Under the pieces are notes generated by a model. The model did not search any database, was not told the DNA's origin, and saw only the letters and a program-made list of their open reading frames with translations. The position numbers were made by a program, and so were the translations under genes. From contig JAIXPH010000051.1 in NCBI GenBank assembly GCA_027486345.1, forward strand, positions 31,413 to 95,412: a DNA stretch of 64,000 nt. The letters run 5' to 3'. The DNA is from Paracoccaceae bacterium. GTDB lineage: Bacteria > Pseudomonadota > Alphaproteobacteria > Rhodobacterales > Rhodobacteraceae. Within the stretch, counting starts at the first letter, position 1, and each line of letters begins with the position of its first letter. Shown here piece by piece: positions 8,785-18,919 of the stretch.

Positions 8785-9771
8785 TCAGTCCGACCGTGAC
8801 GACCCCCGGATCACCAGATCGACCGGCGTGCGCAATTCGGGCGGGGGGCGCAGGCCCTGGTTCAGCCAGGCCAGCACCGCCTCGGCGGCGCGGCGGCCAA
8901 AACCCTCGATGTCGCAATGCACAGAGGTCAGCGCCGGGAGAGACTGGCTCGATTCCTCGATGTCGTCAAAACCCACCAAGCGGAAGTCATGGCCCACCCG
9001 GACCCCCCGGTGGGTCAGGCCCGACAGCATGCCCAAGGCGACCAGATCGTTGAAACACAGCGCCGCGTCGAAGTCCCCGGCCTCGGCCTGCGCGCGACCG
9101 AAGGCGCGGGTCGGGCGGCCAAGGATGACATGGGGCGGCAATCCGGCCTCCTGCATCGCGGCAAGATAGCCCGACATCCGCTCTTGCGTGACCGGGCGGC
9201 CTTCGACCCCGCCGACAAAGGCGATGCGCCGCGCGCCCTCGGCGATCAGATGCCGGGTGGCGAGGGCACTGCCATGCACATAATCGGGCACCGCAAAGGG
9301 AAAGAGATCGGTCCGCGCGCTGACCTTGCGCAAGACCTGAAGCGCGGGCACGCCCGCCCGTTCCAGCAGGGCGAACGCCTCGTCGTCGCCATAGGCGGGC
9401 GAGATGATCAGGGCCGAGACCCCGTGTTCCACCATAGCCGCGATGGCCCGCTGTTGCAGTTTGGGGTCTTCGTCGGTGTTGGCCAGAACGGCGGCGAACC
9501 CGGCCTCGGACAGGGCCATCTGCACCGAGGTGGCAAATTCCGTGAAGAAGGGGTTGCGCAGGTCGTTGATCACCAAACCGATCAACCCGACCTGCGAAGA
9601 GCGCAGGTTGGCCGCCGCCCGGTTGTAGACATAGCCAAGCTCTGCCATGGCGCGGCGGACATCCTCGCGCGTGGTGGCCGCCACCGTGGGGCTGTTTTGC
9701 AAGACAAGGCTGACGGTGGATTTCGACACACCCGCCGCCTTTGCCACGTCGATGATCGTTGGTCTGCCCAT
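8785..9771 (-). CDS. LacI-family transcriptional regulator
   Basis: A 328-residue regulator. The N-terminal helix-turn-helix is classic LacI ([21 protein letters not shown]), with hinge region AAANLRS at about 52-58. A periplasmic-binding-like effector domain fills the rest ([16 protein letters not shown] ... [20 protein letters not shown]). The ATG at 9771 has an AGGAAAAGGGG ribosome-binding region upstream. It is the last gene of the minus-strand catabolic operon (54 nt after the GMC gene), so it is probably autoregulated. The likely targets are the TGGAA-NN-TTCCA sites at 20534-20567 and 24834-24866; two of the four carry a central CG where the hinge leucine would insert. The sugar effector is unknown. 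Confidence 0.9.
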   Translation of the reverse strand: MGRPTIIDVAKAAGVSKSTVSLVLQNSPTVAATTREDVRRAMAELGYVYNRAAANLRSSQVGLIGLVINDLRNPFFTEFATSVQMALSEAGFAAVLANTDEDPKLQQRAIAAMVEHGVSALIISPAYGDDEAFALLERAGVPALQVLRKVSARTDLFPFAVPDYVHGSALATRHLIAEGARRIAFVGGVEGRPVTQERMSGYLAAMQEAGLPPHVILGRPTRAFGRAQAEAGDFDAALCFNDLVALGMLSGLTHRGVRVGHDFRLVGFDDIEESSQSLPALTSVHCDIEGFGRRAAEAVLAWLNQGLRPPPELRTPVDLVIRGSSRSD

Positions 9772-9825
9772 CCCGGCCCCTTTTCCTCCTGTTTCCCAAC
9801 GGGGAGGTGCCCTGTCCAGCGGATT

Positions 9826-11397
9826 CTATCCGGCGCGGATCATGTCGGCCGCCTTCTCGGCGATCATGATCGTGGCGGCATTGGTGTTGGAGGACACCAC
9901 CTGCGGCATGATGCTGGCATCGACGACGCGCAGCCCCGCGATCCCGTTGAAGCGCAGCATCGGGTCCACCACCGCCCCGGCATCGCTGCCCATCCGGCAG
10001 GTGCCCGCCGGGTGATGGTCGGTCTTGGCGTGGCGGCAGGCATAATCGAAATAGTCCTGATCGCTGCGCACCTGCGGGCCCGGCAGGCGTTCGGCCAGCA
10101 CAAAGGGGCGCAGCGCGGGCTGGGACATGATCTCTTGCGCCAGTTTCAGGCCCCGGATGGACATTTCGCGGTCATAGGGATCGGCCCAATAGTTCGGGTC
10201 GATCAGTGGCGCGGCCAGCGGATCGGCCGAGGCCAGTCGCACCGTGCCCCGCGACCGGGGACGCAGCAGCGCCGAGTTCAGCGTGACGCCGCCCTGCGGC
10301 ATGGCGGCAACGCCCGCCTCGATGCCCGACCCCAGCCCCAGATGAAGCTGGATGTCGGGATGCGCCGCCTCTCGGTCCGCCCACCAAAAGCCGCCGGTCT
10401 CGAACAGGGACGAGGCGACCGGCCCCTTGCGGGTCAGCAGGTATTGCAGCCCCGCGAGTGCCGACCACAGCGGCTTGGCATAGCGGTCATAGGTGTGCGG
10501 GCCGGTGCATTCGGCGATGACGAACAGATCGAGGTGATCGTGGAAATTCGATCCCACGCCGGGCTGATCCAGCACCACCGGAAGGCCCAGCGCCCGTAGG
10601 TGGTCCGCCGGACCGATCCCCGACAGTTGCAGCAACCGTGGAGAGCCGATGGCACCCGCCGACAGGATCACCTCGCGCTCGGCCCGGACAATCCCTTTTC
10701 CGGCCAGTTCGACACCCACGGCCCGGCCCCGGTCCACCACGATCCGCAGCACCTGCGCGCCGGTCACCACCGACAGGTTGGTCCGGTCCTTGGCAGGCCC
10801 CAGATAGGCGCGCGAGGCCGAAGAGCGGCGGACATTGCGCTGGGTGAGTTGGTAATAGCCCACGCCCTCGGGCGTTTCCGAGGTCAGGTCCGGGTTGGTC
10901 GGGATGCCCAATTGCCCGGCGGCGGCAAAATAGGCCTCGCAGATGGGCAATGGTGCCGCCGGTTTGCTGACGCCCAGCGGACCGCCCTTGCCATGCAGGC
11001 GGTTGTCATGGGTGTCATTGTCCTCGGCCTTGCGGAAATAGGGCAGGACATCCTCATAGCTCCAGCCCACGCAGCCCATCTGCCGCCAGGTGTCATAGTC
11101 CAGCGGATGGCCGCGCGTGTAGATCTGCGCGTTGATGGTCGAGCCGCCGCCCAGAACCTTGGCCTGCGTGAAGCGGATCACCTTGTCCTGCATGTGTTTC
11201 TGCGGGACGGTCTGCCAGCCCCAGGAGCCGATGCCCTTGGTCATCTTCGCGAATCCGGCCGGGATCGTGTAGAAGGGATGCCAGTCACGCGGACCGGCCT
11301 CCAGCAGCAGAACGCGGGTCCCGGAGTCCTCGGACAGCCGCCCTGCCAGGGTCGACCCCGCAGAACCGCCGCCCACGATGATGTAATCCCACGCCAT
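9826..11397 (-). CDS. GMC-family FAD oxidoreductase (choline/alcohol dehydrogenase-like)
   Basis: A 523-residue flavoprotein. The ADP-binding motif is at the very start ([20 protein letters not shown]), with GMC signature 1 ([17 protein letters not shown]) and signature 2 ([19 protein letters not shown]). The C-terminal active-site region is [19 protein letters not shown], ending in [22 protein letters not shown] enzymes oxidise primary or secondary alcohols, including sugars and polyols. Starting at ATG 11397 (GGAGGA upstream) gives the usual family length; a longer upstream reading is out of register with the family. It lies 11 nt after the SDR gene in the same operon. The substrate cannot be read from sequence, but it probably oxidises a hydroxyl group of the imported carbohydrate. 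Confidence 0.85.
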   Translation of the reverse strand: MAWDYIIVGGGSAGSTLAGRLSEDSGTRVLLLEAGPRDWHPFYTIPAGFAKMTKGIGSWGWQTVPQKHMQDKVIRFTQAKVLGGGSTINAQIYTRGHPLDYDTWRQMGCVGWSYEDVLPYFRKAEDNDTHDNRLHGKGGPLGVSKPAAPLPICEAYFAAAGQLGIPTNPDLTSETPEGVGYYQLTQRNVRRSSASRAYLGPAKDRTNLSVVTGAQVLRIVVDRGRAVGVELAGKGIVRAEREVILSAGAIGSPRLLQLSGIGPADHLRALGLPVVLDQPGVGSNFHDHLDLFVIAECTGPHTYDRYAKPLWSALAGLQYLLTRKGPVASSLFETGGFWWADREAAHPDIQLHLGLGSGIEAGVAAMPQGGVTLNSALLRPRSRGTVRLASADPLAAPLIDPNYWADPYDREMSIRGLKLAQEIMSQPALRPFVLAERLPGPQVRSDQDYFDYACRHAKTDHHPAGTCRMGSDAGAVVDPMLRFNGIAGLRVVDASIMPQVVSSNTNAATIMIAEKAADMIRAG

Positions 11398-11408
11398 TGC
11401 GTCCTCCG

Positions 11409-12164
11409 TCACCTGCGCGGGATCGACAACCCGCCGTCCACCGGCACGATTGCCCCCGTCGCAAAATCCATGGCCCCCAGTGCCATCGGCACCACCACCC
11501 GCCCGATGTCGGCGGGCTGGCCCCATCGCCCCGCAGGCACAAGGCCGCCCGCGATGCGCGCTTCGTGACGGGCGCGGATCTCGTCGCTCATCTCTGTCTC
11601 GATCAGGCCGGGGCGCAGTTCGAAGACGCCGATCCCCTCGGGGGCGAGACGCACGGCGAAGGCCTCTGCCGCCATCGAGGCCGCCGCCTTGGAAATGCAG
11701 TAGTCGGCCCGGTCCACCGAGACCATGCCCGCAGAGACCGACGTGACGAAGATCAGCGCGCGATAGTCCGACGCGGGCCGCGCCAGCATCCGCCGTGCCA
11801 CCTCCTGGGCCAGAAAGAAGCTGCCGCGCAGGTTGATGTCCAGCACGAAGTCGAAATTCGCAGGCTCGATCGCCAGCATGTCGCCTGCGATCTTCGAGGG
11901 CACACCCGCGTTGGATACAAGGGTGGTGATCGGCCCGCAGGTGGATTCGATCTCGGCGATCAGGGGGGCGACTTTGGCCACCTCTTTCAGGTCGTGCTGG
12001 AAATAGCGCGCGCCGGGCAGGCGGGTCAGCGCGGCATGGATCGCGGGATGCGCCGGGCGGGTCTGACCGATCAGGGCGAGCGCGAAGCCAGCCGCGTGCA
12101 GCGCCTCGGCGACGCCAAGCCCCACGCCCTGATGCCCGCCGGTGATCACGGCCAGACGGGTCAT
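11409..12164 (-). CDS. Short-chain dehydrogenase/reductase
   Basis: A 251-residue classical SDR. The cofactor motif TGGHQGVG is near residue 8, NAG is in 'LVSNAGVPSK', and the catalytic pair is in DYCISKAA (YxxxK). The C-terminus is short (VDGGLSIPRR). Members are annotated as 3-ketoacyl-ACP reductase but many act on sugars or small keto acids. The start is ATG 12164, which aligns with the Rossmann fold; an in-frame extension of 69 residues is Arg/Pro rich and looks non-coding. It sits 73 nt downstream of the ABC ATPase gene and 11 nt upstream of the GMC gene. It probably interconverts a ketone and alcohol in the operon's pathway. Confidence 0.85.
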   Translation of the reverse strand: MTRLAVITGGHQGVGLGVAEALHAAGFALALIGQTRPAHPAIHAALTRLPGARYFQHDLKEVAKVAPLIAEIESTCGPITTLVSNAGVPSKIAGDMLAIEPANFDFVLDINLRGSFFLAQEVARRMLARPASDYRALIFVTSVSAGMVSVDRADYCISKAAASMAAEAFAVRLAPEGIGVFELRPGLIETEMSDEIRARHEARIAGGLVPAGRWGQPADIGRVVVPMALGAMDFATGAIVPVDGGLSIPRR

Positions 12165-12237
12165 GGCCGGGCCCTGCGGCCTGCGGGGCGCGGCGACAGG
12201 GCCATGCCGGATCGGCTGGGGAAAGGGGCGGGGCGCA

Positions 12238-13344
12238 TCAGGGGGCGATCCTCGTCTCCGTGGCCGGATCGAAGGCCACGGCCTTGTCCATGTTGACGGC
12301 AAAGTCAAAATCCTGACCGGCGGCGACCGAGGCATCGGCGCGCATCCGTGCAATCGCATCGCGCCCGCCAAGGGTCATGGTCACGAAGGTGTCGGCTCCG
12401 GCGGGTTCGGTGACGGTGACGCGGTTCCGCAGCGAAACGATGTTGCGGGATGTGCGATCCGCGCCTTCGGGGTCGGTGATCGCCTCGGGGCGGATGCCCA
12501 GCAGGATGTCGCGTCCGGCGGCAAGGTTGCCCTGCGACAGGCGCAAAAGCTGGGGTCGGCCCTCGCTGTCGGTGATCCGGGCGTGGAGGACACCGTGGTG
12601 CACTTCGACCCGCGCGGGAATGATGTTCATGGCGGGGCTGCCCATGAAGGTCGCCACATAGACCGACGCGGGGGTGTCGTAGATTTCCTTCGGGGTGCCC
12701 AGTTGCTGGACATGGCCCTTGTTCATCACCGCGATGCGGGTGGAGAGCGTCATCGCCTCGATCTGGTCATGGGTGACATAGACGATGGTGGTCTTCAGCT
12801 TCTGGTGCAGTTTCTTGATCTCGGTCCGCATGTCGACGCGCAGCTTTGCGTCAAGGTTCGACAGCGGCTCGTCGAACAGGAACACATCGGGGTTCCGCAC
12901 CAGCGCCCGGCCCATGGCAACGCGCTGGCGCTGCCCGCCCGAAAGCTGGCCGGGTTTGCGGTCCAGAAGATGGTCGATCTGCAGAAGCTTCGCCACATCC
13001 GCCAGTGCGCGGTCGCGTTCGGGCTTCGGCACACCATGCATCTCCAGCCCAAAGGTCATGTTCTGGCCGACGGTCATGTTCGGGTAAAGCGCGTAGGACT
13101 GGAACACCATCGCGATGTTGCGCTTGCTGGGATGCACCCCGTTCACCACGCGGCCCTTGATGGCGATCTCGCCGCCCGTGATCCCCTCAAGCCCGGCGAT
13201 CATGTTCAAAAGCGTGGACTTGCCGCAGCCTGACGGTCCGACGAGGACAAGGAACTCACCCTCCTGCACCGCGATATCAACGCTGTGCAGGACCTGCACG
13301 GTGCCGTAGGATTTGGTGACGTTGCGGATATCGAGAAAGGCCAT
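12238..13344 (-). CDS. Sugar ABC transporter ATP-binding protein (UgpC/MalK type)
   Basis: A 368-residue ATPase of the CUT1 sugar importer class. Walker A is GPSGCGKST (about 37-45), the signature is [19 protein letters not shown], Walker B is [17 protein letters not shown], and the switch histidine is in [13 protein letters not shown]. The C-terminal ~130 residues form the MOI/TOBE regulatory domain (LLGIRPEAI). ATG 13344 is preceded by GGGGTGA. The 98 nt upstream contain a 48-bp double palindrome that probably insulates this gene from the permease genes. It energises the MalF/MalG-like permeases encoded just upstream. Confidence 0.92.
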   Translation of the reverse strand: MAFLDIRNVTKSYGTVQVLHSVDIAVQEGEFLVLVGPSGCGKSTLLNMIAGLEGITGGEIAIKGRVVNGVHPSKRNIAMVFQSYALYPNMTVGQNMTFGLEMHGVPKPERDRALADVAKLLQIDHLLDRKPGQLSGGQRQRVAMGRALVRNPDVFLFDEPLSNLDAKLRVDMRTEIKKLHQKLKTTIVYVTHDQIEAMTLSTRIAVMNKGHVQQLGTPKEIYDTPASVYVATFMGSPAMNIIPARVEVHHGVLHARITDSEGRPQLLRLSQGNLAAGRDILLGIRPEAITDPEGADRTSRNIVSLRNRVTVTEPAGADTFVTMTLGGRDAIARMRADASVAAGQDFDFAVNMDKAVAFDPATETRIAP

Positions 13345-13371
13345 GTGTCACCCCAAGACGGTCGGTTGGAA

Positions 13372-13419
13372 GCCAAGAATTTTCGAAAATTCTTGGCAAA
13401 ATTCTTCGAAGAATTTTGC
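13372..13419. repeat. Overlapping twin palindromes centred on TTCGAA (copy 1)
   Basis: Two perfect palindromes share a GC dinucleotide. The first is 26 bp, 13372-13397 (left arm GCCAAGAATTTTC); the second is 24 bp, 13396-13419 (left arm GCAAAATTCTTC). Both have TTCGAA at the centre. They lie between the permease stop (13443) and the ATPase start (13344). In RNA they would form two strong back-to-back hairpins. A related pair occurs at 15250-15295. Confidence 0.9.
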
Positions 13420-13442
13420 GGTCACGCCGCGGATCGCCGCGC

Positions 13443-14333
13443 TCATCCCTTCACGCTCCCCGCCATCAAACCGCGCACGAAGTAGCGGCCCGCGACGATG
13501 TAGACGAACAGGGTGGGCAGGGCGGCAAGGATCGCCCCAGCGAAATGGACGTTGTATTCCTTCACCCCCGTCGAGGATTGGACGAGGTTGTTCAGCGCCA
13601 CCGTCATGGGCTGTGACGTCCCGCCGAAGGAGGCCCCGAACAGGAAGTCGTTCCAGATGTTGGTGAACTGCCAGATGACCGACACCACCGCGATAGGGCC
13701 TGAGACGGGCAGCAGGATGCGCCAGAAGATCTGGAAGAACCCCGCCCCGTCGATCTGCGCCGCGCGCACCAGTTCCGTGGGGAAGGCGGCGTAGTAGTTG
13801 CGGAAGTAGAGCGTGGTGAAGCCGATCCCGTAGACCACATGCACAAGGATCAGCCCCGGCACCGACCCCGCCAGCCCCAGCGTGCCCAGCACCACGGCCA
13901 TCGGGATCAGGACGATCTGGAACGGGATGAAGCAGGAAAACAGCATCAGCCCGAAGACCCAGGTATCCCCCCGGAACCGCCATTTCGTCAGCACATAGCC
14001 GTTCAGCGCGCCGACGATGGTGGAGATGGCCACGGCGGGCGCGACCATCAGGATCGAATTCAGGAAGTAGGGCTTCAACCCCGTCGGCTCCACCCCGATC
14101 TGTGCGGTGGACCAGGCAGACCGCCATGGCTCCAGCGTCCAGACCTCGGGCAGGGCCATCATGTTGCCGCCCGTGATCTCGGCCAGTGGCTTCACCGAGT
14201 TGATGCCCATGACGTAGAGCGGGAGCAGGTAGAACAACGCGAAGAGGAGCAGGAGCAGGTAGATCAGCGCCCGCGTGACGCGGCCCGTGCTGACAGCGGT
14301 GTCCTGAGTGACGCCATGGGATTGGGCGGCCAT
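13443..14333 (-). CDS. Sugar ABC permease (MalG type)
   Basis: A 296-residue inner-membrane permease. Six membrane segments are visible, starting with RALIYLLLLLFALFYLLPLYVM. The ABC interaction loop (EAA-like) is around 'AAFPTELVRAAQIDGAGFFQIFWRILLP'. The start is ATG 14333, whose A is shared with the TGA of the upstream malF-like gene (TGATG); a GTG one codon earlier is possible. It pairs with the MalF-like protein to form the translocation pore of a CUT1 importer. The 99 nt after its stop hold the twin palindromes. Confidence 0.9.
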   Translation of the reverse strand: MAAQSHGVTQDTAVSTGRVTRALIYLLLLLFALFYLLPLYVMGINSVKPLAEITGGNMMALPEVWTLEPWRSAWSTAQIGVEPTGLKPYFLNSILMVAPAVAISTIVGALNGYVLTKWRFRGDTWVFGLMLFSCFIPFQIVLIPMAVVLGTLGLAGSVPGLILVHVVYGIGFTTLYFRNYYAAFPTELVRAAQIDGAGFFQIFWRILLPVSGPIAVVSVIWQFTNIWNDFLFGASFGGTSQPMTVALNNLVQSSTGVKEYNVHFAGAILAALPTLFVYIVAGRYFVRGLMAGSVKG

Positions 14334-15226
14334 CACGCCTTCTCCTTCAGTTCGGCGTAAAGATAGGGGACCATGATCGCGGCGATGGTCATCAGCATGA
14401 TCACGGCGGATGAGGCCCCGATCCCCATCTGATTGCGGGTGAAGGTGTAGGAATACATGAAGGTCGCGGGCATCTCGGTCGCCCGGCCCGGGCCCCCGCC
14501 CGTCAGCGCCACCACGAGGTCATAGGACTTGATCGCAAGGTGGCTCAGGATCACGAAGGCCGACAGGAAGGCGGGGCGCAAAAGCGGGATGACGATCCGC
14601 CGGTAAAGCTGCCAGTTCGACGCGCCGTCGATCTGCGCGGCCTTCAGGATCTCGTTGTCGATGCCGCGCAGCCCGGCCAGGAACATCGCCATCACAAAGC
14701 CGGAGGTCTGCCAGACCGCGGCGATGACGATGGTGTAGATCGCCATGTCGCCATCTTTGATCCAGGTGAAGGAAAAGGACTCCCACCCCCAGAGGTGCAT
14801 CACCTTCTCCAGCCCGATGCCGGGGTCGAGAAACCATTTCCACGCCGTCCCCGTAACGATGAAGGACAGCGCCATGGGATAGAGGTAGATGGGGCGCAGC
14901 ACCCCTTCGCCCCGGATCTTCTGGTCGAGAAAGATCGCCAGCATCAGCCCCACCGCCGTGCAGATGACGATGTAGAGCGTGGCAAAGATGGCGATGTTGA
15001 CGATCGCCGTGTTCCAGGCGGGCAGCGCCCAGAGCTTTGCGTAATTCTCCCAGCCCACCCATTTGAAGTTGGGCAGCATCTTCGATCCGGTGAAGGACAG
15101 CACCACCGTGAAGGCGATGAAGCCATAGACGAACAGCACCGTCACCGCAAAGGACGGGGCCAGCACCAGCTTGGGCAGCCAGTCCTGCAATCTTGTGCGG
15201 AAATCGGGCGCGGTGGATGCGGTCAT
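14333..15226 (-). CDS. Sugar ABC permease (MalF type)
   Basis: A 297-residue inner-membrane permease. The first membrane segment is LVLAPSFAVTVLFVYGFIAFTVVLSF. The ATPase-contact loop is IDNEILKAAQIDGASNWQLYRRIVIPLLRPAFLS, with the conserved EAA-type glycine. ATG 15226 has GGGAGG eight bases upstream and fits the family better than the in-frame ATG 27 nt earlier, which would overlap the palindrome at 15250-15273. It follows the solute-binding gene by 104 nt, a gap containing the second twin palindrome, so its expression is probably lower than that of the binding protein. Confidence 0.9.
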   Translation of the reverse strand: MTASTAPDFRTRLQDWLPKLVLAPSFAVTVLFVYGFIAFTVVLSFTGSKMLPNFKWVGWENYAKLWALPAWNTAIVNIAIFATLYIVICTAVGLMLAIFLDQKIRGEGVLRPIYLYPMALSFIVTGTAWKWFLDPGIGLEKVMHLWGWESFSFTWIKDGDMAIYTIVIAAVWQTSGFVMAMFLAGLRGIDNEILKAAQIDGASNWQLYRRIVIPLLRPAFLSAFVILSHLAIKSYDLVVALTGGGPGRATEMPATFMYSYTFTRNQMGIGASSAVIMLMTIAAIMVPYLYAELKEKA

Positions 15227-15249
15227 GGCGGGGCCTCCCAGCCGGGTGA

Positions 15250-15295
15250 GCAAAAGTTTTCGAAAACTTTTGCAAATTCCTTCGAAGGAATTTGC
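15250..15295. repeat. Overlapping twin palindromes centred on TTCGAA (copy 2)
   Basis: Two perfect 24-bp palindromes, 15250-15273 (left arm GCAAAAGTTTTC) and 15272-15295 (left arm GCAAATTCCTTC), share a GC and both centre on TTCGAA. They are placed just after the solute-binding protein gene. The architecture matches the element at 13372-13419 while the arm sequences differ by compensating changes, which points to selection for pairing. Confidence 0.9.
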
Positions 15296-15330
15296 GGGGG
15301 ACGACGCGGACGCCGCCCCCTGTCGTCAGG

Positions 15331-16584
15331 TCACTGCGCCGCGGCGACTGCTTCGGCCAGCGCCGCTGCCGCCGCCTTGCCATCGGCATATTCGCCGTTG
15401 AAGGCCGCCGTGATCACGTCATAGGTCGCGTTCTTGACCGACGCCGGGGCGGCATGGCCATGCGCCATCGACCCGAACAGCGTGCCGGCGGTCGAGGCTT
15501 CGGCCAGATCGGCCATGCCCTTCTTGCCGCAATCGTCGAAGGCCTCGTTCGACACGTCGGTCCGCGCCGGAACCGAGCCCTTCACCACGTTGAAGGCCGA
15601 CTGGAAGGCCGGGTCCATGATCGCCTTGGCCATGTTGACCTGCGCTTCCTGCGCTGCAGGGTCGGTCTGGTTGAACATGGCGAACTGGTCGGAGTTGAAG
15701 GTGACCGCGCCTTGGGTGCCGGGGAAGCGAATGCAGACGAAATCGGTGCCCGGCACCTTGCCCGCCTTCAGGAATTCTCCCTTGGCCCAGTCGCCCATCA
15801 TCTGCATCCCGGCCTCGCCGTTGATCACCATCGCCGAGGCGAGGTTCCAGTCGCGGCCCGAGAAGTTGTCGTCCACATAGGAGCGCAGCTTGATCAGGTG
15901 GTCAAAGGCGGTCGCCATCTGTTCGCCCCCCAGTGCGGCGGGGTCCAAATCAACGAAGGCCTTCTGGTAGAAGTCGCCGCCCATCGACAGGACGATCCCG
16001 TCAAAGACAGTGGCTTCCTGCCAGGGCTGGCCCCCATGGGCGAGAGGGGTGATCCCGTTCTCCTTCATCTTGTCCAGCACGGCGACCAACTCGTCCCAGG
16101 TCGTCGGCGCGGGCAGGCCGGTCGCGTCCAGCGCGGCCTTGTTGATCCAGACCCAGTTGGTCGAATGGACGTTGACCGGGGCCGCCACCCATTTGCCGTC
16201 ATAGGTCGAGAACTTCTGCAAAGCCGCCGGAACCACCTTGTCCCAGCCTTCGGCCTGCGCCGTGGCGGTCAGGTCGGCCAAGGCGCCCTCGGCCGCCCAG
16301 TCCTGAATGTCAAAGCCCAGCATCTGCACGGCGGTGGGCGAGTCGCCCGCCGTGACGCGGGCGCGCAGCGCGGTCATCGCCGCCTCGCCGCCGCCGCCCG
16401 CCACCGGCATGTCCACCCAGCCGGTGCCGCCGCCCGCCAGATTGTCCTTGAGCACGTTCAGCGCCGCCGCCTCGCCGCCGCTGGTCCACCAATGCAGCAC
16501 CTCCACATCCGTGGCCCGTGCAAAGCCCGTCGTCAGTGCCAGAACCGCCGCAGCAGTCATGGTCTTCCCGAAAATTCCACGCAT
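15331..16584 (-). CDS. Sugar ABC transporter solute-binding protein
   Basis: A 417-residue periplasmic binding protein. The signal peptide is [22 protein letters not shown] with a likely cut after FARA. The mature part is of the extracellular solute-binding family 1 type ([40 protein letters not shown]). The family binds sugars or sugar derivatives, and the W-W-T-S-G-G start is common in glucose/mannose-like binders. ATG 16584 has GGGAGG upstream. The gene sits 54 nt after the aldehyde dehydrogenase gene and ahead of the permeases. The ligand is unknown. Confidence 0.9.
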   Translation of the reverse strand: MRGIFGKTMTAAAVLALTTGFARATDVEVLHWWTSGGEAAALNVLKDNLAGGGTGWVDMPVAGGGGEAAMTALRARVTAGDSPTAVQMLGFDIQDWAAEGALADLTATAQAEGWDKVVPAALQKFSTYDGKWVAAPVNVHSTNWVWINKAALDATGLPAPTTWDELVAVLDKMKENGITPLAHGGQPWQEATVFDGIVLSMGGDFYQKAFVDLDPAALGGEQMATAFDHLIKLRSYVDDNFSGRDWNLASAMVINGEAGMQMMGDWAKGEFLKAGKVPGTDFVCIRFPGTQGAVTFNSDQFAMFNQTDPAAQEAQVNMAKAIMDPAFQSAFNVVKGSVPARTDVSNEAFDDCGKKGMADLAEASTAGTLFGSMAHGHAAPASVKNATYDVITAAFNGEYADGKAAAAALAEAVAAAQ

Positions 16585-16638
16585 CAGATAGCCTCCCGTT
16601 GATTGCGTTTCATGCTTCCGTGACCTCTGACCACAGCG

Positions 16639-18156
16639 TCAGACCGTCTTCACCCAAGGTGCCCGCGTGCGGCCAACCCGCATCGCGACGCTCTTCACCT
16701 CGAGGAACTCCTCCAGCCCGTAAGAGCCGATTTCCCGGCCAAGGCCGGATTGCTTCATTCCGCCGAAGGTCACTTCGGGGAAGCCGTCCATCCATGTGTT
16801 GGTCCAGATGGTGCCCGCCTGCACGCGGCGGGCGAAACTCAGGCAGGTGTGGACATTCTCGCTCCAGACTCCTGCGCTGAGGCCATAGGCGGCGTCATTG
16901 GCCAGCGCGATGGCCTCGTCCAGCGTGCGGAAGGTCAGGACCGACAGGACCGGGCCGAAGACCTCTTCCCGCGCGATGGCCATGTCCGCCGTGACCCCCG
17001 TCAGGACGGTGGGCGCGTAGAACTGTCCGCCCAGTCCGGGAATGGAGAGCGGGCCGCCGCCCAGGGTCACCCTGGCCCCCGCGGCCTTGGCGGCATGGAC
17101 GAAGCCGTCGATCCGGGCGGCGTGTTCGGGCGTGACGATGGCCCCGACCTGCGTGTCGGGATGCAGGGGGTCGCCAAAGGCCACCTGTCCGGACAGCGCC
17201 ACGACACGGGCGGTGAAGGCCTCTGCGATGTCCGCGTGCACGATGATCCGGCTGCCGGAGTTGCAGCATTCGCCCGCGTTGAACACCATGCCGAAGGTCA
17301 CGGCATCGGCGGCGCTGTCGAGGTCGGCATCCGGAAAGATCACCTGCGGGTTCTTGCCGCCCAGTTCCAGCGCGACTTTCTTGAGGCTCTTGCCCGCCTC
17401 GGCCGCAATCGCCCGCCCCACGGCGGAAGAGCCGGTGAAGGTCACCATGTCGACATCGGGGTGACTGACCATCCGTGCGCCCACCGGCTGGCCTTCGCCC
17501 AGAACGATGTTGGCCACCCCCTCCGGCAGCCCGGCCTGCATCAGCAAGTCCCCCAGCATCGCGGTGGTGGAGGGCGTCAACTCCGAAGGCTTGATCACGC
17601 AGGTGCACCCCGCCGCCAGCGCGAAGGGCAGCTTCTGGCTGAGAATCCAGATCGGGAAATTCCACGGCGTGATGATGGAGACCACGCCCCGGGGTTCCTT
17701 CAGCACCACCGCCAGCATGTCCGCGCCCAGACTGTTGTGGCTGTCGCCCTTGTGCGTGCGTGCCAGCGCCGCCGCATAGCGCCACAGGTCCGCCGACCCC
17801 GTCACCTCGCCGCGCGCCTGCGAGATCGGTTTGCCGGTCTCAAGACATTCCAGCAGCGCCATCTGCGTGGCATTGATCTCGATCAGATCGGCCACCTTCA
17901 GCAGGATCGCGGCCCGCGCCTTTCCGGTCGTTGCGGCCCATCCGGCCAAGGCCGCGCGGGCGGCGGCGACGGCGGCATCGACCTCGGCGGTCCCGCCTTT
18001 GGCGGCGCGGCTGACCAGCGTCCCGTGCGCGGGCGAGAGGCGGTCCGTCACCGCGCCATCGGCGCTGTCACAGGTCCTGCCGCCAATCAGATGGCGGGCG
18101 TGGAAGGGGGCGGGCAGGGCCGTGGCCGTGGCGGGGATCAGGGTCATGTCGGTCAT
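16639..18156 (-). CDS. NAD(P)-dependent aldehyde dehydrogenase
   Basis: A 505-residue ALDH, normal length for the betaine/aldehyde dehydrogenase superfamily. The glutamate motif LELGGKNPQVIF and the cysteine motif FNAGECCNSGSR (nucleophile Cys297 or Cys298) are present, as is the cofactor loop FTGSSAVGRAI. The C-terminus has the familiar 'TIWTNTWMDGFPEVTFGGMKQSGLGREIG'-type segment. It oxidises an aldehyde to the acid. The start at ATG 18156 is 1 nt past the stop of the enoyl-CoA hydratase gene, so the genes are cotranscribed. The family is clear; the specific aldehyde is not. Confidence 0.92.
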   Translation of the reverse strand: MTDMTLIPATATALPAPFHARHLIGGRTCDSADGAVTDRLSPAHGTLVSRAAKGGTAEVDAAVAAARAALAGWAATTGKARAAILLKVADLIEINATQMALLECLETGKPISQARGEVTGSADLWRYAAALARTHKGDSHNSLGADMLAVVLKEPRGVVSIITPWNFPIWILSQKLPFALAAGCTCVIKPSELTPSTTAMLGDLLMQAGLPEGVANIVLGEGQPVGARMVSHPDVDMVTFTGSSAVGRAIAAEAGKSLKKVALELGGKNPQVIFPDADLDSAADAVTFGMVFNAGECCNSGSRIIVHADIAEAFTARVVALSGQVAFGDPLHPDTQVGAIVTPEHAARIDGFVHAAKAAGARVTLGGGPLSIPGLGGQFYAPTVLTGVTADMAIAREEVFGPVLSVLTFRTLDEAIALANDAAYGLSAGVWSENVHTCLSFARRVQAGTIWTNTWMDGFPEVTFGGMKQSGLGREIGSYGLEEFLEVKSVAMRVGRTRAPWVKTV

Positions 18157-18157
18157 C

Positions 18158-18919
18158 TCAGGCGCCTTTGAAATCGGGTTTGCGCTTGGCGCGGAAGGAC
18201 TCGACGCCCTCGGCCTTGTCGGCGCTCGCCGCCGTCATGCCCGAGGCGAGCGCTTCGATCAGGGCGGGGGCATCCTCGCCGCGACCGGCATGGATCATGT
18301 ATTTCGCCACTTCCGTCGCCCGCGGAGAGGTCTCGGCCAGACGCGCCGCGATGGTCCACGCCGTTTCAAACGGCTGTTCGGACACCTCGGCGACAAAGCC
18401 CAGCGCCAGCGCCCGGTCGGCCGAGAGGCGGCGGCCGAACAGGGCCATTTCCTTGACCACCGGTTCAGGCAACAGCCGGGCAAGGCGCTGCGTCCCCGAC
18501 CAGCCCGGCACGATGCCCACGCCGGTTTCCGGCAGGGCCAGCGTCGCCCCGGGTGCCATGACCCGGATATCGCAGGCCGCCGCCAGTTCCAGCCCGCCGC
18601 CGAAGGCATGGCCATGCAGCACCGCGATCGACGGACAGGCCAGCCGCGCCAGCCGGTCAAAGATCCGATGGCCGCCACGCACCCATGTCCGCGCGAACTC
18701 CGCCGGCGACAGACCGGCCCAGGCGTTGATGTCGGCGCCGGTGCAAAAGGCGCGATTGCCCGTGGCGGTCAGCAAAAGGCCGCGCGCGCCCTCCCGTTCC
18801 AGCGTGTCGAGATGCGCGGCCAGCGCCTCCAGCATCGCGACGGTCAGCGCGTTCAGCTTGGCGGGATTGTCCAGCCGCAATTCGGCCAGATCGCCATGGC
18901 GGATCAGGTGGACGGTCAT
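18158..18919 (-). CDS. Enoyl-CoA hydratase/isomerase family protein
   Basis: A 253-residue crotonase-fold protein. The oxyanion-hole region is 'FCTGADINAWAGL', followed by HGHAFGGGLELAAACDIRVM and LPETGVGIVPGWSGTQRL, where the two catalytic acids of hydratases would sit. It hydrates, isomerises or cleaves a CoA thioester. The start is ATG 18919, which overlaps the TGA of the CoA-transferase gene (ATGA); a GTG at 18928 is also in frame. The direct coupling to a CoA-transferase says the substrate is activated by CoA transfer rather than by a ligase. Confidence 0.9.
   Translation of the reverse strand: MTVHLIRHGDLAELRLDNPAKLNALTVAMLEALAAHLDTLEREGARGLLLTATGNRAFCTGADINAWAGLSPAEFARTWVRGGHRIFDRLARLACPSIAVLHGHAFGGGLELAAACDIRVMAPGATLALPETGVGIVPGWSGTQRLARLLPEPVVKEMALFGRRLSADRALALGFVAEVSEQPFETAWTIAARLAETSPRATEVAKYMIHAGRGEDAPALIEALASGMTAASADKAEGVESFRAKRKPDFKGA

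Noticed and set aside
8917..10599. 560-codon plus-strand open frame opposite lacI and the GMC gene
   Set aside because: His/Gly/Arg rich antisense shadow; both minus-strand genes have clear family motifs.
13348..14127. Minus-strand frame overlapping the MalG-type permease
   Set aside because: Another frame of the permease; the 13443-14333 reading has the family motifs and membrane segments.
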